64,000 nt of DNA from Zygnema cylindricum (lineage: Eukaryota > Streptophyta > Zygnematophyceae > Zygnematales > Zygnemataceae): assembly GCA_037447655.1 (NCBI GenBank), contig JBBHKE010003422.1, positions 16,492 to 80,491 of the forward strand, given 5' to 3'. Numbering within the stretch: position 1 is the first letter of the stretch; every line of letters starts with the position of its first letter. The notes under the pieces are model-generated. The model saw nothing but the letters and a program-made list of their open reading frames with translations. It was not told the DNA's origin and made no database searches. The position numbers and the translations under genes were made by a program. This document shows positions 1-11,063 of this stretch, piece by piece.

Positions 1-3000
1 TGGTGGTATAAAGTTTTATGTAGCAACATCTGTTGCAGCAGAGGAGGCACATGATGGGGACACCAGTGTGTCCGAAAAGGGGAAAGAAAAGAAGACACCA
101 CTTACTCCTATTGCTCCTATTCCCACGACACCCGGAGCAGCGATCGTGAAGCCCGTGGAGACCGACACTCAAATGTGGGAAGACACCAACATGGCTCCCA
201 AGAACTTCATTCAGAGACACCTCACTCAAGCTTTAGCAACACTTGATCTTCACTTTTACAAGGCCGAGGAATTATAGGTGAAATTGCTAGAGATCTATAG
301 AGCTGGTAAATATTCAGGAGCTCCAGTTGGTAAAGCAAAAATTGGGAGATTTTACTTACAAAGGGAGAAAGATGTTGACTAGTGTAATAATCTTTCTTGT
401 TTGTATATGGAGATGGAGAGTGTCGGGTGGACACGAACAATGAAAATGCAAGTTAACACTCTCATCATGAAGTTACTCGACGAGTATGCAAACATAGTGT
501 ACCAAGTATAGGAAATGACCGATGGTTCATTGAAGTGGAATACAGTGGTCCGTATGATACTTGTGCAAGAAAACACGATTAAGATTAGGAGAGGAGGAAA
601 GAGCCTTGAAGCTCTAGCTACCGGAGTGGACAGGTGGAAACGGGACCCGAAAAAGCCCCACAAAGGAGAAAGAGTTTAGGTTGGAGGACCGGGGCCCCCA
701 AAGGGCCTTTGTCATTTTTGCAAAAAGTCGAGACACTTTATCGCGGATTGTGTCAAGCTGTCGAAGTTGAGGCTCCGAGAGAACCGTGGATGGGGTTCTT
801 CCTTAGTGAACAAAAAGGCACTTGTGGTCACAAAAGTGACTGGAGAAACCGAGGATAAGTCCTCTGAGGAAGATGGGGAGCTTCTTGTTGACGAGAGTCT
901 AAAGGATAAGGAGATCCATGAGAGACAGAAGTGTGCCCTTGGAGCAATTCGGGAAGCTCCACAGGGAGGATGGGTCATTGACTCAGGTGCATCCAAACAT
1001 ATGTGTCGTGATAAGGACCTCTTCACAAAGCTAAGGAAAATCCCTACTGTAGAAATAGAGTATGGGGATGGGAGAGTGGTTACTACAAATCTAGTGGGAT
1101 CAGTAGATTTAAAAGTCTTAGTGGAGGGTAAGACTTCTATACTCACTTTCTTAGATGTGCTCTATATTCCTCAACTAAGTAAAAATCTTGTCTCTACATC
1201 TGTGTTAGATGACAAAGAGTTTAATTCCTTCAGTAGAAAGTGAGTCTTTACAGCTAAGTATGGGGATGCAGTTTACTTCACTGCAGATAAAGGTAGCATA
1301 GGAATGTTTAGACTTAACCTGAGTTATGAAAAGAAGAATGCTTATTATGTTGGTGTCCCAAAGTTGATGATTTGACATAAGTCGTTGGGGCATGTGCACT
1401 TTGATAGGTTGAGGGAAATGAAGAAGCTTGGTGTAGTAGAATGCATGCAGTTTAGTGATAATGAAATGGTGGATGATTGTAGTGGTTGTGCCCAAGGTAA
1501 GGCTCACATACTTCCTTTCCCTAAAACCGCCACATACAGAGGGGAAAAGGTACTAGATTTAATCCACACAGATATCTGGGGACCAGCAAGGGTACACTCA
1601 GTTGGTGGGAAAAGGTATATGTTGACAATTACTGATGACTTGTCTAGGTACTCTCGAGTTTACTTTCTAAAAACAAAGTCTCAAACACCAACTTACTTCA
1701 AAGAATATAAAGCATGGAGTGAGAAGTTGCATGGAACCCCTATTAAGAGAATATGGAGTGATAATAGGGGAGAATATACTTCTAACCAGTTTGAGGAATA
1801 CTTTAGAGATGAAGGAGTTGAGCACCAAAAAACTGTATCACATAATCGAGAACAAAATGGGGTAGTTGGGAGGTTGAACCGAACAATAAGAGATAGTGTA
1901 TGAAATATGTTGGCTGACAAGAAAATAGGAAAGAGATTTTGGGAAGAAGCCATGAAATGTGCCAACTACTAAGAATAGAATCCCTACCTCAGCATTCAAA
2001 GGTATGACACCTTATGAGAGATGGGTTGGAATGAAACCGGATATCTCTCACCTTAAAGTATTCGGTAGCCAAGTTTACGATTTAGATACGGATAAGAAAA
2101 AGTGGAAACTTGATGCTAAGGGAAAACCTTGATAATTGATGGGATATGATGAGGATGTCAAGGGATATAGATTTTATGACTTAGCAAAGCAAGATATCAT
2201 TTTGGTCAAACACCTAGTTGTCATGGATGAAGGAAAGTCAATTGACCCCTTCAAATATACCAAGAAGATAAAAATCGGATTTGATTCCAAAAGTGAGGAG
2301 AACTCTGATTTTACAGAAACAGACATGAGTGAGACAGTGATTGCTGGTTTAGAGGAGATCCCAGATACAGGAGAGTTACCAAATACCTCACATATTCTTA
2401 TGGACTTCCAAAAAACAGAAGAGGAGGAACCGGAATCATCTACCATGGTTAAGAGAGGGAATGAGACAGTATGGAGAAACCAAAGACTTCTATTTATTCC
2501 AACGTCAAAGTTTAAAATGGGGAGAAGGAGCAACACAAGGATATAAGAGAAACAGGTTGCCCACAAGGTAACTATGCTATCTCATTCTGATGAGCCTCAA
2601 TCATACTTGGAGGCAATGAATAGCCCAGCAAAAGGATAGATGGATTAGAGCCATAAATGATGAGATGGCTTTGATCATGGAAGCAAATACTTTGGAGCTA
2701 ACGGATTGTCCCCAAGGAAAAAACCTATTGGTTGTAAATGGGTATTCAAACTAAAACTGAACCCAGACAATACAATTGAAAGATATTGGGCTCGCTTGGT
2801 AGCAAAGGGTTTCCTCCAAAAAGAGGGGATTGCCTATGAGGAGACATTTGCTCCAGGTGTTCGTTTCCCATTATTAAGGATTCTCCTCAGTCTAGCAGCA
2901 GCGGAAGACATGGAAATCCATCAGATGGATATTAAGACCGCCTTCCTCAATGGTGAGTTAGAGGAAGAAATCTTCATAAGGCACTAGAGGGGTTTGTGGA

Positions 3001-4148
3001 GGCTGGGGAAGAAAGCAAAGTCTGCAGACTCATAAAGTCCTTATCTAGAATTAAGCACGCTCCCAGATAGTGGAATAAGAAACTAGATGAGTTTCTCACT
3101 AGTCTGGGATATATCTAGATCAGCTCACACCATTCTATTTATATGTCTGAAGATGAGGATGGTGTGATCTTTATTGCAATTTATGTGGATGATTTGCTAG
3201 TGTTAAATAGGTCTTTGGAAAAGAACAATAAGTTAAAGAAAGATCTTAGAAGCAGATTTGACATGAAAGATTTAAGGGAGGCAAAATATATTTTGGGAAT
3301 TCAAATGGATCGATATAGGGAGAAAAGGATCATTAGACTCACTTTGAAAGAAGCAATAGGTAATATGCTTGAGAAATTCCGAGTGGAAAAGACTAATAGT
3401 TGTACCACTCCCATGGACTTGAAAAAAAAAGTGATGGGAGTGTAGAAGGAGGAGTGATGTTCTTAGATGTTCAGATGAGTCTAGAGGAGAGAGAGTTTAT
3501 GAAGTTTTTCTCCGATAGATAAGTCGCAGGAAGGTTGATCTATTTTATGAATTGTACCAGACAGGACGTATCGGCAGCAATTGGAGTACTGAGTAGGAGT
3601 CTTAATGATCCTAGGAAGAGAGATTGGGAGGTAACCAAGATAGCCATGAGATATCTGGTGGGATCCACAGAGTTATGGTTGCATTTGGGAGGGGAGCACA
3701 CTCACATCACTACTTGGAGTGATGCCAGTTATGGGGACGCACCAATGAGAAGATGCACTTCTAATATATGTTCTATGTGGGGGAAGGTGCTTGCTGTTAG
3801 AGCAGTAAACAACAAAAGGTGGTTGCTCAGTCTACTATGGAGGCTGAGTACATGGCCTTTTGTTCTGCTGTGAAAGAGTTGATGTGGGTCAAGTCTTTGC
3901 TGTAAGAATTGGGGTATATGAACAAGAGGGTGCATGAAGTGTTTTGTGATAATCAAGTTGCCATTGCAATTGCAGCTATTCCAAAACATCATTTCAAAGC
4001 TAAGCATATGGACATAAGGTTGAGTTTTGTGATAGAAAAAGTTGAGAATAATATTGTGAATCTTGTATATAAATCAGATTGGGAAATGGTGGCTGATATA
4101 ATGACTAAACCAGTGCCTTATCCCAAGGTAGATAAAAGTGTGGACTAA
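1..4148 (+). pseudogene. Copia-1 gag-pol, decayed
   Basis: The gag C-terminus has a CX2CX4HX4C zinc knuckle (CHFCKKSRHFIADC) near 712-757. The protease motif WVIDSGASKHMC is near 970. GAG-pre-integrase with an LxHxxxGH-like zinc-binding start is near 1375-1530. The integrase core HTDIWGP, SDNRGEY and REQNGVVGR spans about 1565-1890. RT spans about 2700-3450, with YVDDLLVL near 3181. RNase H spans about 3535-4110, ending in the usual DIMTKPVP. Frames break repeatedly: stops near 276, 511, 1241 and 1375, in the IN-RT linker, and in RT near 2985. Several stops replace Trp (TGG to TAG or TGA). No functional polyprotein can be made. The product would have been the capsid plus replication enzymes of a cytoplasmic virus-like particle. 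Confidence 0.92.
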
Positions 4149-4166
4149 AGTTAAAGTTAGACTAGA

Positions 4167-4178
4167 AAATAAAGGGAG
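4167..4178 (+). other. Polypurine tract of Copia-1
   Basis: A purine run ending in aaagggag abuts the TGTTGAAATT start of the 3' LTR, as expected for the plus-strand priming site. The same tract precedes the LTR in Copia-A, E, C and F, and in inverse orientation in B and G. Confidence 0.8.
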
Positions 4179-5211
4179 TGTTGAAATTATTAGATTTTTA
4201 TGGTATTTTCTAGGTCTAAATAGTTCAGTACAAATAGGAAAAGGAAAAGGCAGACAACTTGCCTCCACCTCCTCTCTCTTCCCACCATACTTGTTGTAGT
4301 CACTGATGGATAGAGAGGGTGGTTGAGCCATGGCTATCCTAGCTCAGCAAGCTAGACTAAAGAGTGATTTATGTAACTCTCTGCATAAGGTTGAGTTTGG
4401 CAGGACTCGAACCTCTGATCGGCAGAGCCCGGTGTAGCCGTTAGCTGTATCCACTCTCTTGTAGAAGTTCGTTAGGATACAGAAGGTTTGATAATTATTT
4501 AAACAGTGTTAAGTTCATGAATTTGATTAACGGAATGACAAACAAAAAAAACAGAGAACCAAGTGTTATAGAGTGCGAAAATTATCTCGCACAAAACAAA
4601 TGTATCAGACATTTATTTCGACGACCGACATTTAATCTCATATTTAATCCGACTTCGTATATTACTGTCGAGATTGCGCAATGGTCCAACTTCACTGTCA
4701 CACTAATTTCGGTAAGTACTGAACCGAACTCAACCAAAAATAGCTTAAGTCCTGAACAGCTCTCTCTCTCACAGCTGAGGCATAAAGAGGACTAAAGCTT
4801 TCTAAAAACAACAGCGTCTACTTAATGGCCTTGTCGTACAGAGGCTGTACAGAAAGTACATCGGCAGTAGTACTTTTTGGTACTGTACAGTGTTCTGATT
4901 GGTTCGTACAGTCAGTAGATAGGGGTTGTGAGAGGGAACTAGGACTTAGGAAAAATCAGGTAGATGGTCCTCTCTCTTTTTGAGAGTTTGTATAAATTGT
5001 CATCATTGCCACCCTATAACTTATCGCCTGGTTCGGCGTTTTCAGAGATTTTGTTTTCTATGGACTCAAGGGAGTCCAAGCTGCACAAGGGTGTAGTCAG
5101 ATTGTTAGCTTGTTTGCTTGGGCAGCAGTGGTTGCCATTGAAATTGGGTTAGTTAACAAATATCTAGAGGCTTCTTGAATTATGTAGTCCATTGGAGGAC
5201 ACAGAATTGCA
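4179..5211 (+). repeat. Copia-1 3' LTR (1033 bp)
   Basis: It starts TGTTGAAATT and ends AGAATTGCA, a TG...CA LTR. Landmarks are a B-box-like ggactcgaacc at 4403-4413, a GTAC-rich inverted repeat near 4849-4890, a TATA box (tataaat) at about 4991 preceded by a short inverted ctctctc/gagag, and a U5 with two short hairpins (actcaaggGAGTcc and tgcacaagggtgca). The last 20 bp would contain the gag start codon in a 5' copy. It is similar along its length to the LTRs of E and A but visibly diverged. Confidence 0.9.
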
Positions 5212-7043
5212 GCCTCAACTTTAATCATATAGCATTTTTTTTAATGGAATGATGCCTAAGGCAGTTACAGCTGAGATTCCTCGAAAAAGCCACTAAAGCA
5301 ACACTCTCCTCCACCTCCATTTGTTTTTTTTCCCGAGAAATTCCCTACGTTGTCCGAGGCTCCCAAGACTTGGGCCGCGGAGAAGATTGAGAGAAAGACG
5401 TTATCTCCTAAATCACCTAAGAAGGGTTTCGCCCAAAAGGAGGCGATCCCTGGTCACCCTCTTGAAGTAGGGCGCTATACAATATCTAAGGCTCCGATAG
5501 TTAAGATGTACATGGATCCTAAAGTTTTGGTAGATCCTAAACGGCCAGGTCGTAAGGAAATCTGAGCCCTTAACAATCTCCATGAGTTAAAGGTTAAGAA
5601 GGAGTTGGTGCAGCGAGTTGCCACAACAGACCGAGCAAGGATCGTACGCCCAGTGGGAGGTGTAGTAATAATACTGAGCCGTTCGTCAACGAGCGGCTCT
5701 TCAACCTTAGTCCCCGAGCAACAAGAGATGCCATCAACTTCACACCAGCAGCCCACCCAATCTCAAGACACTGCAACAAGTAGACCGTCTAGGGGCAGGG
5801 CGACCTCTCGGGGCCTGGCCAGGGAAGGAACCAGCATGCTGGGGTTCCTTCAGAGTACACCAGTTCGACCATCAAGATAGCAAGGGCAGGCTTGCTCCCC
5901 CACATAAAGAGGAGCCGTTCTTCCCTTCCGCCTCAGTCTCTTTGAGCTCTCTGTCTCCATCAAAACCGGTTGTTTGACCTTTCGAAGGGTTGTGGCATTC
6001 AAGACCCAAAGACCCCGAGGTATCGGGTTTGGGGATTGCGTATCTCTCGCGTGTGGTGAGCAACACACAGAAACAGGTTGATATGTTGTGGTCGCAAAGT
6101 AAAGCAATAGTGGGGGACGGACCCATCACAATAGACTGGGAGGCTTTGGAAGAGGAAAGGAAGAAGGCACTGGAACAAGAACTGCTCCTCATTCGAGAGG
6201 CTAGACGGAGATTAGGAGGGATCCTTAGTGGACAGGAACCTCCTCCTCATAGGTCACATCCGTCTGCAAGAGGATAACCTCAAGGTCATGCAACTCCTTC
6301 GCGACGTAAGTTCTAAAGACTTCACCGGGACTTACACCGGAATCACCTCTTTAGCGGGAAGGGGAGGAAACAACAGGGCCTAACAGAGAGGGGTTGGGTG
6401 CAGATCAACAGGGTAACTTGGTAGTCGCTTCCACTAAGCGCCTTACCTTTGTCTCGGTGGCCCGATATTCCACTATGGAGACCGTGGTTCAAATACAACC
6501 TGACTGGAGACTGCACCTTTCCCTCGGACTGTCCACTCCTCCACCATCACCACCTCACACCTCATCTCTTTCGCCATCCTTTTCCCCAGGTGCTGCAGTC
6601 CGTGGGTCACCAGACCTGCCTGTCTTACCCTACAACCACGTCCCCGCCTACTCACCTCCTCACAGGCGTTTCCCATCTTCTAGCTCAAGAACTCCTCCTC
6701 CCAAGACCTCTAGAAGGCGGCTTAGGAGACAGATACCAAGACCTTCTTCACTGGGGAAGGGGACCACTGTTGTTGCTACCGCCATTCGTATTAGAGGAGG
6801 GACAAATTGGGATCTCGAGATTTCAAATCCCGGGGCAATCTTACCGGCTCAGTTTGTCTGCCACACCGGACATGCCTCACCAAGGTTCACTTGTCTTATC
6901 GAGGAATAAAGAAGAATAGGGGGACATCCGGAACTTCACAGGGGACAACGCGGGAATTGTTTTTTCTGATTTTGAACTGTTATGGAAATCCTTCACGTAG
7001 TCCGAAATTAACAAATACATGGGAGGGGCCGTCCCAAGGGATT
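5212..7043 (+). other. Degenerate proline-rich reading frames, unassigned
   Basis: Several adjoining plus-strand frames (5350-5565, 5605-5880, 5990-6277, 6394-6919) look like pieces of one decayed protein. There is a Lys/Pro-rich start, a Ser/Thr/Arg-rich middle, an acidic/basic helical stretch (EALEEERKKALEQELLLIRE) near 6148 that could form a coiled coil, and a Pro/Ser-rich stretch near 6530-6720. A retroelement gag is possible from composition and context, but I see no zinc knuckle or catalytic motif and do not assign it. The right end stops abruptly where Copia-G RT begins (about 7043). GC content is higher than in the neighbouring AT-rich spacers. Confidence 0.35.
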
Positions 7044-7402
7044 TTGAGACTTCTGAGAAGTATGCGGACGCAGGGAAATCTAACGACCGGGGCAAAGGTT
7101 TCCTCGTAGTCGATTCCTTTTTTCTGTGTAAATCCTTTTGCCACTAATCGGGTTTTGTGACCTTGAATGGTGTTATCCGGATTTAGTTCTAATTTGAAAA
7201 CCCACTTACAACCGATTGGTTTTCGGTTAGGTGGACAATCCACCAGCTCCCAAGTATCGGCTGCCATAATTGAGGCCATCTCCTCATTGATGGTTGCCTT
7301 CCGCCGGTTCATTTCTGGACAAGTCTTCGCCTCTCCATAAGTCTGAGGTTCATCTTGATGAGATAGTTTTGTTACCTTGTTATTAACCTGTTTCTCTTGC
7401 AA
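7044..7402 (-). pseudogene. Copia-G left RT fragment
   Basis: The minus-strand frame carries the start of the Copia RT domain: QVNNKVTKLSH, a TWELVD motif, PIGCKWVFKL, LVAKGFTQK and YEETFAPVVRF. It is a near-duplicate of the segment at 9900-10220. It ends at about 7043, just after RFPCVRILL, at an abrupt junction with unrelated sequence. At 7402/7403 it is joined directly to gag. Protease, integrase and the rest of gag are missing. Confidence 0.85.
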
Positions 7403-7715
7403 TATTACATGACATGAATGGCGAACCAGTTGCTATTGGTGTGGTCGTCTCCTTCTCCTTTCTTTTGTCCACCACTTCCCTTTCCTTTGTCTCCTCCGTT
7501 GAAGATGGATCTGCTTTCCTAGTGAATTTGTTTCCTCCAAACCCTAGAGGTATTCAAAGACCTAATGGACGCCCCACTCGTCCACTCACTATCCCCCAAA
7601 ACCTTTTCTCGCATAGAGCTCCTGTCATCATACTTTCCCTTTATATGAAGCCAGTTTCATTAAAGATGGGTACCCTAGAGGATTGGCCCATAACCTGCAT
7701 CTGTGAATCCTCCAT
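7403..7715 (-). pseudogene. Copia-G gag N-terminus
   Basis: The minus-strand reading starts at an ATG 20 nt inside the LTR (7715-7713) and continues through the primer-binding site as QVMG, then VPIFNETGFI and a CEKRFWGIVSGRV motif, matching the gag start of Copia-C (38288 onward). One stop follows FI, and another follows in the proline-rich stretch. It breaks off at 7403 and fuses to RT. Gag of this type forms the particle shell. Confidence 0.8.
7685..7695 (-). other. Primer-binding site of Copia-G (half-tRNA type)
   Basis: The minus strand reads GGTTATGGGCC directly after the LTR end CA. This equals 11 nt complementary to the anticodon stem-loop of initiator tRNA-Met. See the fuller 15-nt version in Copia-E. 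Confidence 0.7.
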
Positions 7716-8743
7716 AGATCCTCAGAATGGACAGCTTGCAAGAAGCGTCTAGGCTAACCCCGACCCCTTTGTGTTTCAGTAAGAATAAATGCCACCCTGG
7801 CTGACAAAAACTCTGACCACCTTCACCCCTTTGAAGGCAAGACTCCCCTGAGTCGATAGCAAAAAAGAATCTATGAATTTGCTCCCCTGAGCAATAAGTT
7901 ATGGAGGGTCAAAGTTGACCTTTTGTTTAGAAGCTCTCTAGGAGAGAGGGTCCTATCTACCAAATTATTCTAAGTCTTATCTCTCTTTAAAACTCTATCT
8001 ACTGATGTACAACACCAATCATATTACACTGCCAGTGTACTCTTTTTTTGAATATTGTTCGACATGGCCTAAATGTCGACACTTGTCATATCCGGATTTG
8101 GTCCCCTAATCCCCGAAGATGTTGCGATGCAATGTAATTGTTCCACGTGTCATCTGATGTTGCGATGACCACAAATCGTTGAGATTCTCTTCCGCGATCT
8201 CGGCATTCTCCTCGACCGTCCGATTGAGTGCAAATTTCAATCGTAGCCGTCATAAATACTTGCGCGGTATTTGTTTCGTTTAAATAAACAAATGCGCAGT
8301 ACTCATCTCTTATCCGTATTGTAATCCGTACTTTTACATAACTGAATCTATGTATCGCGTAAACAGGTGTCATTAAATGAATTATCCTACGTGTTAACAT
8401 TTAAATAACTAACAAACCCTATAGCATGTAACTCTAGTCCTAGACTTAATGGATAAGTCTAACGGCTACCGGCGGCTTTATCGGACGGCAGGTACTAGGA
8501 TCACATCTTGGATTCGACATCTCCTTTTTTAGTAAATAAACTCCCTATCCGGTAATCAACAAATCTATTTCCTGTAAACCTCTAAATAGCCTAGGTAGCC
8601 ATGGCTCTAGCTTCCTTTTCAACTTCTCAGTGACTGCAACAAGTGTGGGAGTTGGAGAGAGAAGTTAGAGGCATACTGCCTTGGCTTCTTTCTGCATTTC
8701 ATTTTATACTTATAGAATACTAAAAGAACCATCAATTTCTACA
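7696..8743 (-). repeat. Copia-G LTR (1048 bp, minus)
   Basis: On the minus strand it starts TGTAGAAATTGATGG and ends CAGATGCA. The start resembles the Copia-F LTR at 20104 (TGTAGAAATTAAAGG), with shared segments such as the tctctccaactcccacacttgt block. It has a degenerate T-arm-like region (about 8460-8530 in plus coordinates) and the usual GAGCAA/TTGCTC motifs of this LTR group near its U5 end. It is flanked on both sides by element-internal sequence. Confidence 0.88.
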
Positions 8744-8882
8744 CTCCGTTTATTTTCTAGTCAAACTTTAATTTATGAACACACTTCTCCTTGCAAAAAA
8801 TTAGCTTAAGGGAAGGAACAGGTTTGGTCATCATATCTACTACCATCTCACTATCTGGTCGGTAATCTAAACTGATTATTTT

Positions 8883-10300
8883 TTATTCTTCTTTCTCTCT
8901 AACAAAGCTGAGTCTAATGTCCATGTGTTTGGCTTTAAAATGATGTTTAGGATTGGCAGAAATAGCGATTGCCGCCTGATTATCACTTAAAAAATTCAGC
9001 ACACCACTCTTAAGGTAACCAAGCTCACCAAGCAAAGACTTGACCCACATCAATTCTTTTACAGCAGAGCAAGAGGCCATATACTCAGCCTCCATGGTGG
9101 ACTGAGCAATAACCTTTTGCTGTTTGCTACTCCAATCCTTCTGAGTGGGAGCATTTAGACTTTTACTCAGCACTCCTACAGCTGCAGCTAAATCCGGCCG
9201 GGTACAATTCATAAAATAGATTAAGATTCCCACTACTTGCCTGTAAGGAATAGTCTGCATAAACTTCTATTTTTGAAGACTTAATTCCTCGTCTAAGACT
9301 ATGACTCCTTCATCCTCACTCCCTTCACTTCCCTTCTTTAACTCCATTGGAGTTGTACAACTATTAGCTTTATCCATCTGAAATTTTTCCAACATGTTCC
9401 CTATTGCTTCTTTTTGAGTCAATCTTATAATCTTTCTTTCTCGGTCTCTTTCTACTTAAATTCCCAAAATATATTTTGCCTCCCCCATATCCTTCATTTC
9501 AAATCTCCCCTTAAGATCGGTTTTCAGTTAATTAATTTTTTCCATTGATTTACTTAAAACAAGCAAATCATCAATATAAATTGCAATAAACATAACACCA
9601 TCCTTATCTTTAAAAACATAGATTGAGTGATCTGAGCTTATCCGGATATTTCCCAGATCAATAAGAAACTCATCAAGCGTTTTATTCTATTGTCGAGGCC
9701 CTTGTTTCAAACCATTAGGAGATTTAATCAGCCGACATACCTTACTCTCCTCTCCTTCCTCCACAAATCCTTCGGGTTGTCGCATGAAGATCTCCTCTTC
9801 CATTTCTCCATGCAAAAAGGTTGTCTTGATGTCCATCTGGTGCACCTCCATGTCTTCCGCTGCTGCCAGACCGAGAAGTATGCGGACGGAGGGAAATCTG
9901 ACGATCGCGGCAAAGGTTTCCTCGTAGTCGATTCCTTCTTTATGTGTAAATTCTTTTGCCACTAATCAAGTTTTGTAACGCTCAATGGTGTTATCCGGAT
10001 TCAGTTTTAATTTGAAAATCCACTTACAACCGATTTGTTTTCGGTTAGGTGAACAATCCACCAGCTCCCAAGTATCGGCTGCCATAATTGAGGCCATCTC
10101 GTCATTGATGGTTGTCTTCCACCGGTTCATTTCTGGACAAGTCATCGCCTCTCCATAAGTCTGAGGTTCATATTGATGAGATAGTTTTGTTACCTTGTTA
10201 TTAACCTGATTCTCTTGCAATATTTTGCTACTTCTCCTTCCCCCCTAAAAATACGTGGCCGGAATAGATGGTTCTCCTAGGTTCTTTCGAACAATCTAGG
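8883..10300 (-). pseudogene. Copia-G RT-RNase H, 5'-truncated
   Basis: Minus-strand motifs in order: EPSIPA (about 10270), NNKVTKLSHQ, DTWELVD, IGCKWIFKLKLNPDNTI, a frame break, then KEFTHKEGIDYEETFA, HQMDIKTTFLHGEMEEEIFMRQPEGF, YVDD-region remnants near 9550, VVGILIYFMNCTRPDL (about 9215), STMEAEYMASCSAVKELMWV (about 9080) and HHFKAKHMDIRLSF (about 8930). Gag, protease and integrase are absent on this side. Several frameshifts are present. The left purine tract abuts the LTR at 8744. Confidence 0.88.
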
Positions 10301-10840
10301 CTTCTCCCCTATCTTTAGCTCGAACGGCATGAAGGGCCACTCATACAACCTGGACCGAACCCCAAATGTAGTCGTCTCCCGGTGTTTCGGTTCCATCACG
10401 ATTTGGTGGAACGTTTCTTCATATCTAGCATGGAATAGATTGTGGCTCTAGCAAGAGAGTCGAAAATCTCTACCGGGGTGGGCATCGGGTATCGGTCAAG
10501 TACGGTTGCCGTGTTGAGCATGTGATAGTCTCTGCATATCCAAAAATCTAAAATTTTTCTGGACAAGTCCTTCTTGGGTGGGAGAACGGTTGGGGAAGCA
10601 AACCTATGGAGTCTTGTACTCTCCTACACCAATCCTGCTTCTACCAGGGTTTGTACCTTTTCCGTGATGAATTATTTTTCCTTGAAACTGAGTGGGAACT
10701 TTTTCTGCCAAACAGTTGCCGTCTCATCTATCAAGTCGATCTGAAAAGGGGTTCATTTGTAAACGCCAACGTCGGTGTCGACCATGAGAACACCGGTTTG
10801 TTCTCCTCTAACAATTTGGAGAGCCGGGCCTACTATTGAG
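10301..10840 (-). pseudogene. Ty3/Gypsy reverse transcriptase fragment
   Basis: The minus-strand translation gives the N-terminal half of a Gypsy-type RT: FSWSTPTLAFTNEP upstream (about 10810), EAGLV, ASPTVLPPKKD (about 10590), CRDYHMLNTATV, LDRYPMPTPVEIFDSLA (about 10500) and YSMLDMK (about 10425). FHQIVMEP, the TTTFGV and LYEWPFMPF motifs follow. The YxDD box would come after the left break and is missing. At least two stops and one frameshift are present. These motifs are typical of Ty3/Gypsy and unlike the Copia RTs elsewhere in the window. Confidence 0.82.
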
Positions 10841-11063
10841 GGTTATGCTTCTCCCCTAAGATTCAATCCATCTTCCTAGGTTCCACCGCCGCCCATGTTT
10901 ACCGCCGTCGGCCCCAACGCGAGATGTCAAATTCCAACCCTACCTTTGGATCTACTTCTCCCCCTTCTTTTAGGAGTCTACAGCTGACAACTTTCGCAAA
11001 GTTATCCCCTTTTGAGCCTCCGCTCCCCCGCACTGAGCAAACTCTCAAATCGTATGTAATGCT

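Larger units (their letters stand above)
1..5211 (+). mobile_element. Copia-1: Ty1/copia LTR retrotransposon, 5' end outside window
   Basis: The internal region runs in the Copia order gag, protease, integrase, reverse transcriptase, RNase H, then a purine tract and a 3' LTR. The first bases align with the gag segment found at about 15856 in Copia-E, so the 5' LTR and about 150 bp of gag lie outside the window. By protein similarity it belongs with Copia-A and Copia-E. Many stops and frameshifts mark an old, inactive copy. The left TSD cannot be seen. Confidence is high for the class and moderate for the family grouping, which rests on by-eye comparison. Confidence 0.93.
7044..10300 (-). mobile_element. 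Copia-G: rearranged minus-strand Copia around a single LTR
   Basis: Read on the minus strand: RT (5'-truncated at about 10300), RNase H, polypurine tract, LTR (8743 to 7696), then again a primer-binding site and gag start (7715 to 7403), which runs straight into a second RT fragment (7402 to about 7044). One LTR thus serves as 3' LTR for the right part and 5' LTR for the left. This fits a tandem element produced by unequal recombination followed by an internal deletion. LTR and protein similarity put it with Copia-F. Confidence 0.8.

Noticed and set aside
6394-6919. Two overlapping long plus-strand frames as real proteins
   Set aside because: They overlap in different frames, are dominated by Pro/Ser low complexity and show no domain. 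At most one belongs to a decayed gene.
7414-7752. Plus-strand open frame of 112 codons
   Set aside because: It is the antisense shadow of the Copia-G gag start. The equivalent antisense frame exists in Copia-C gag.
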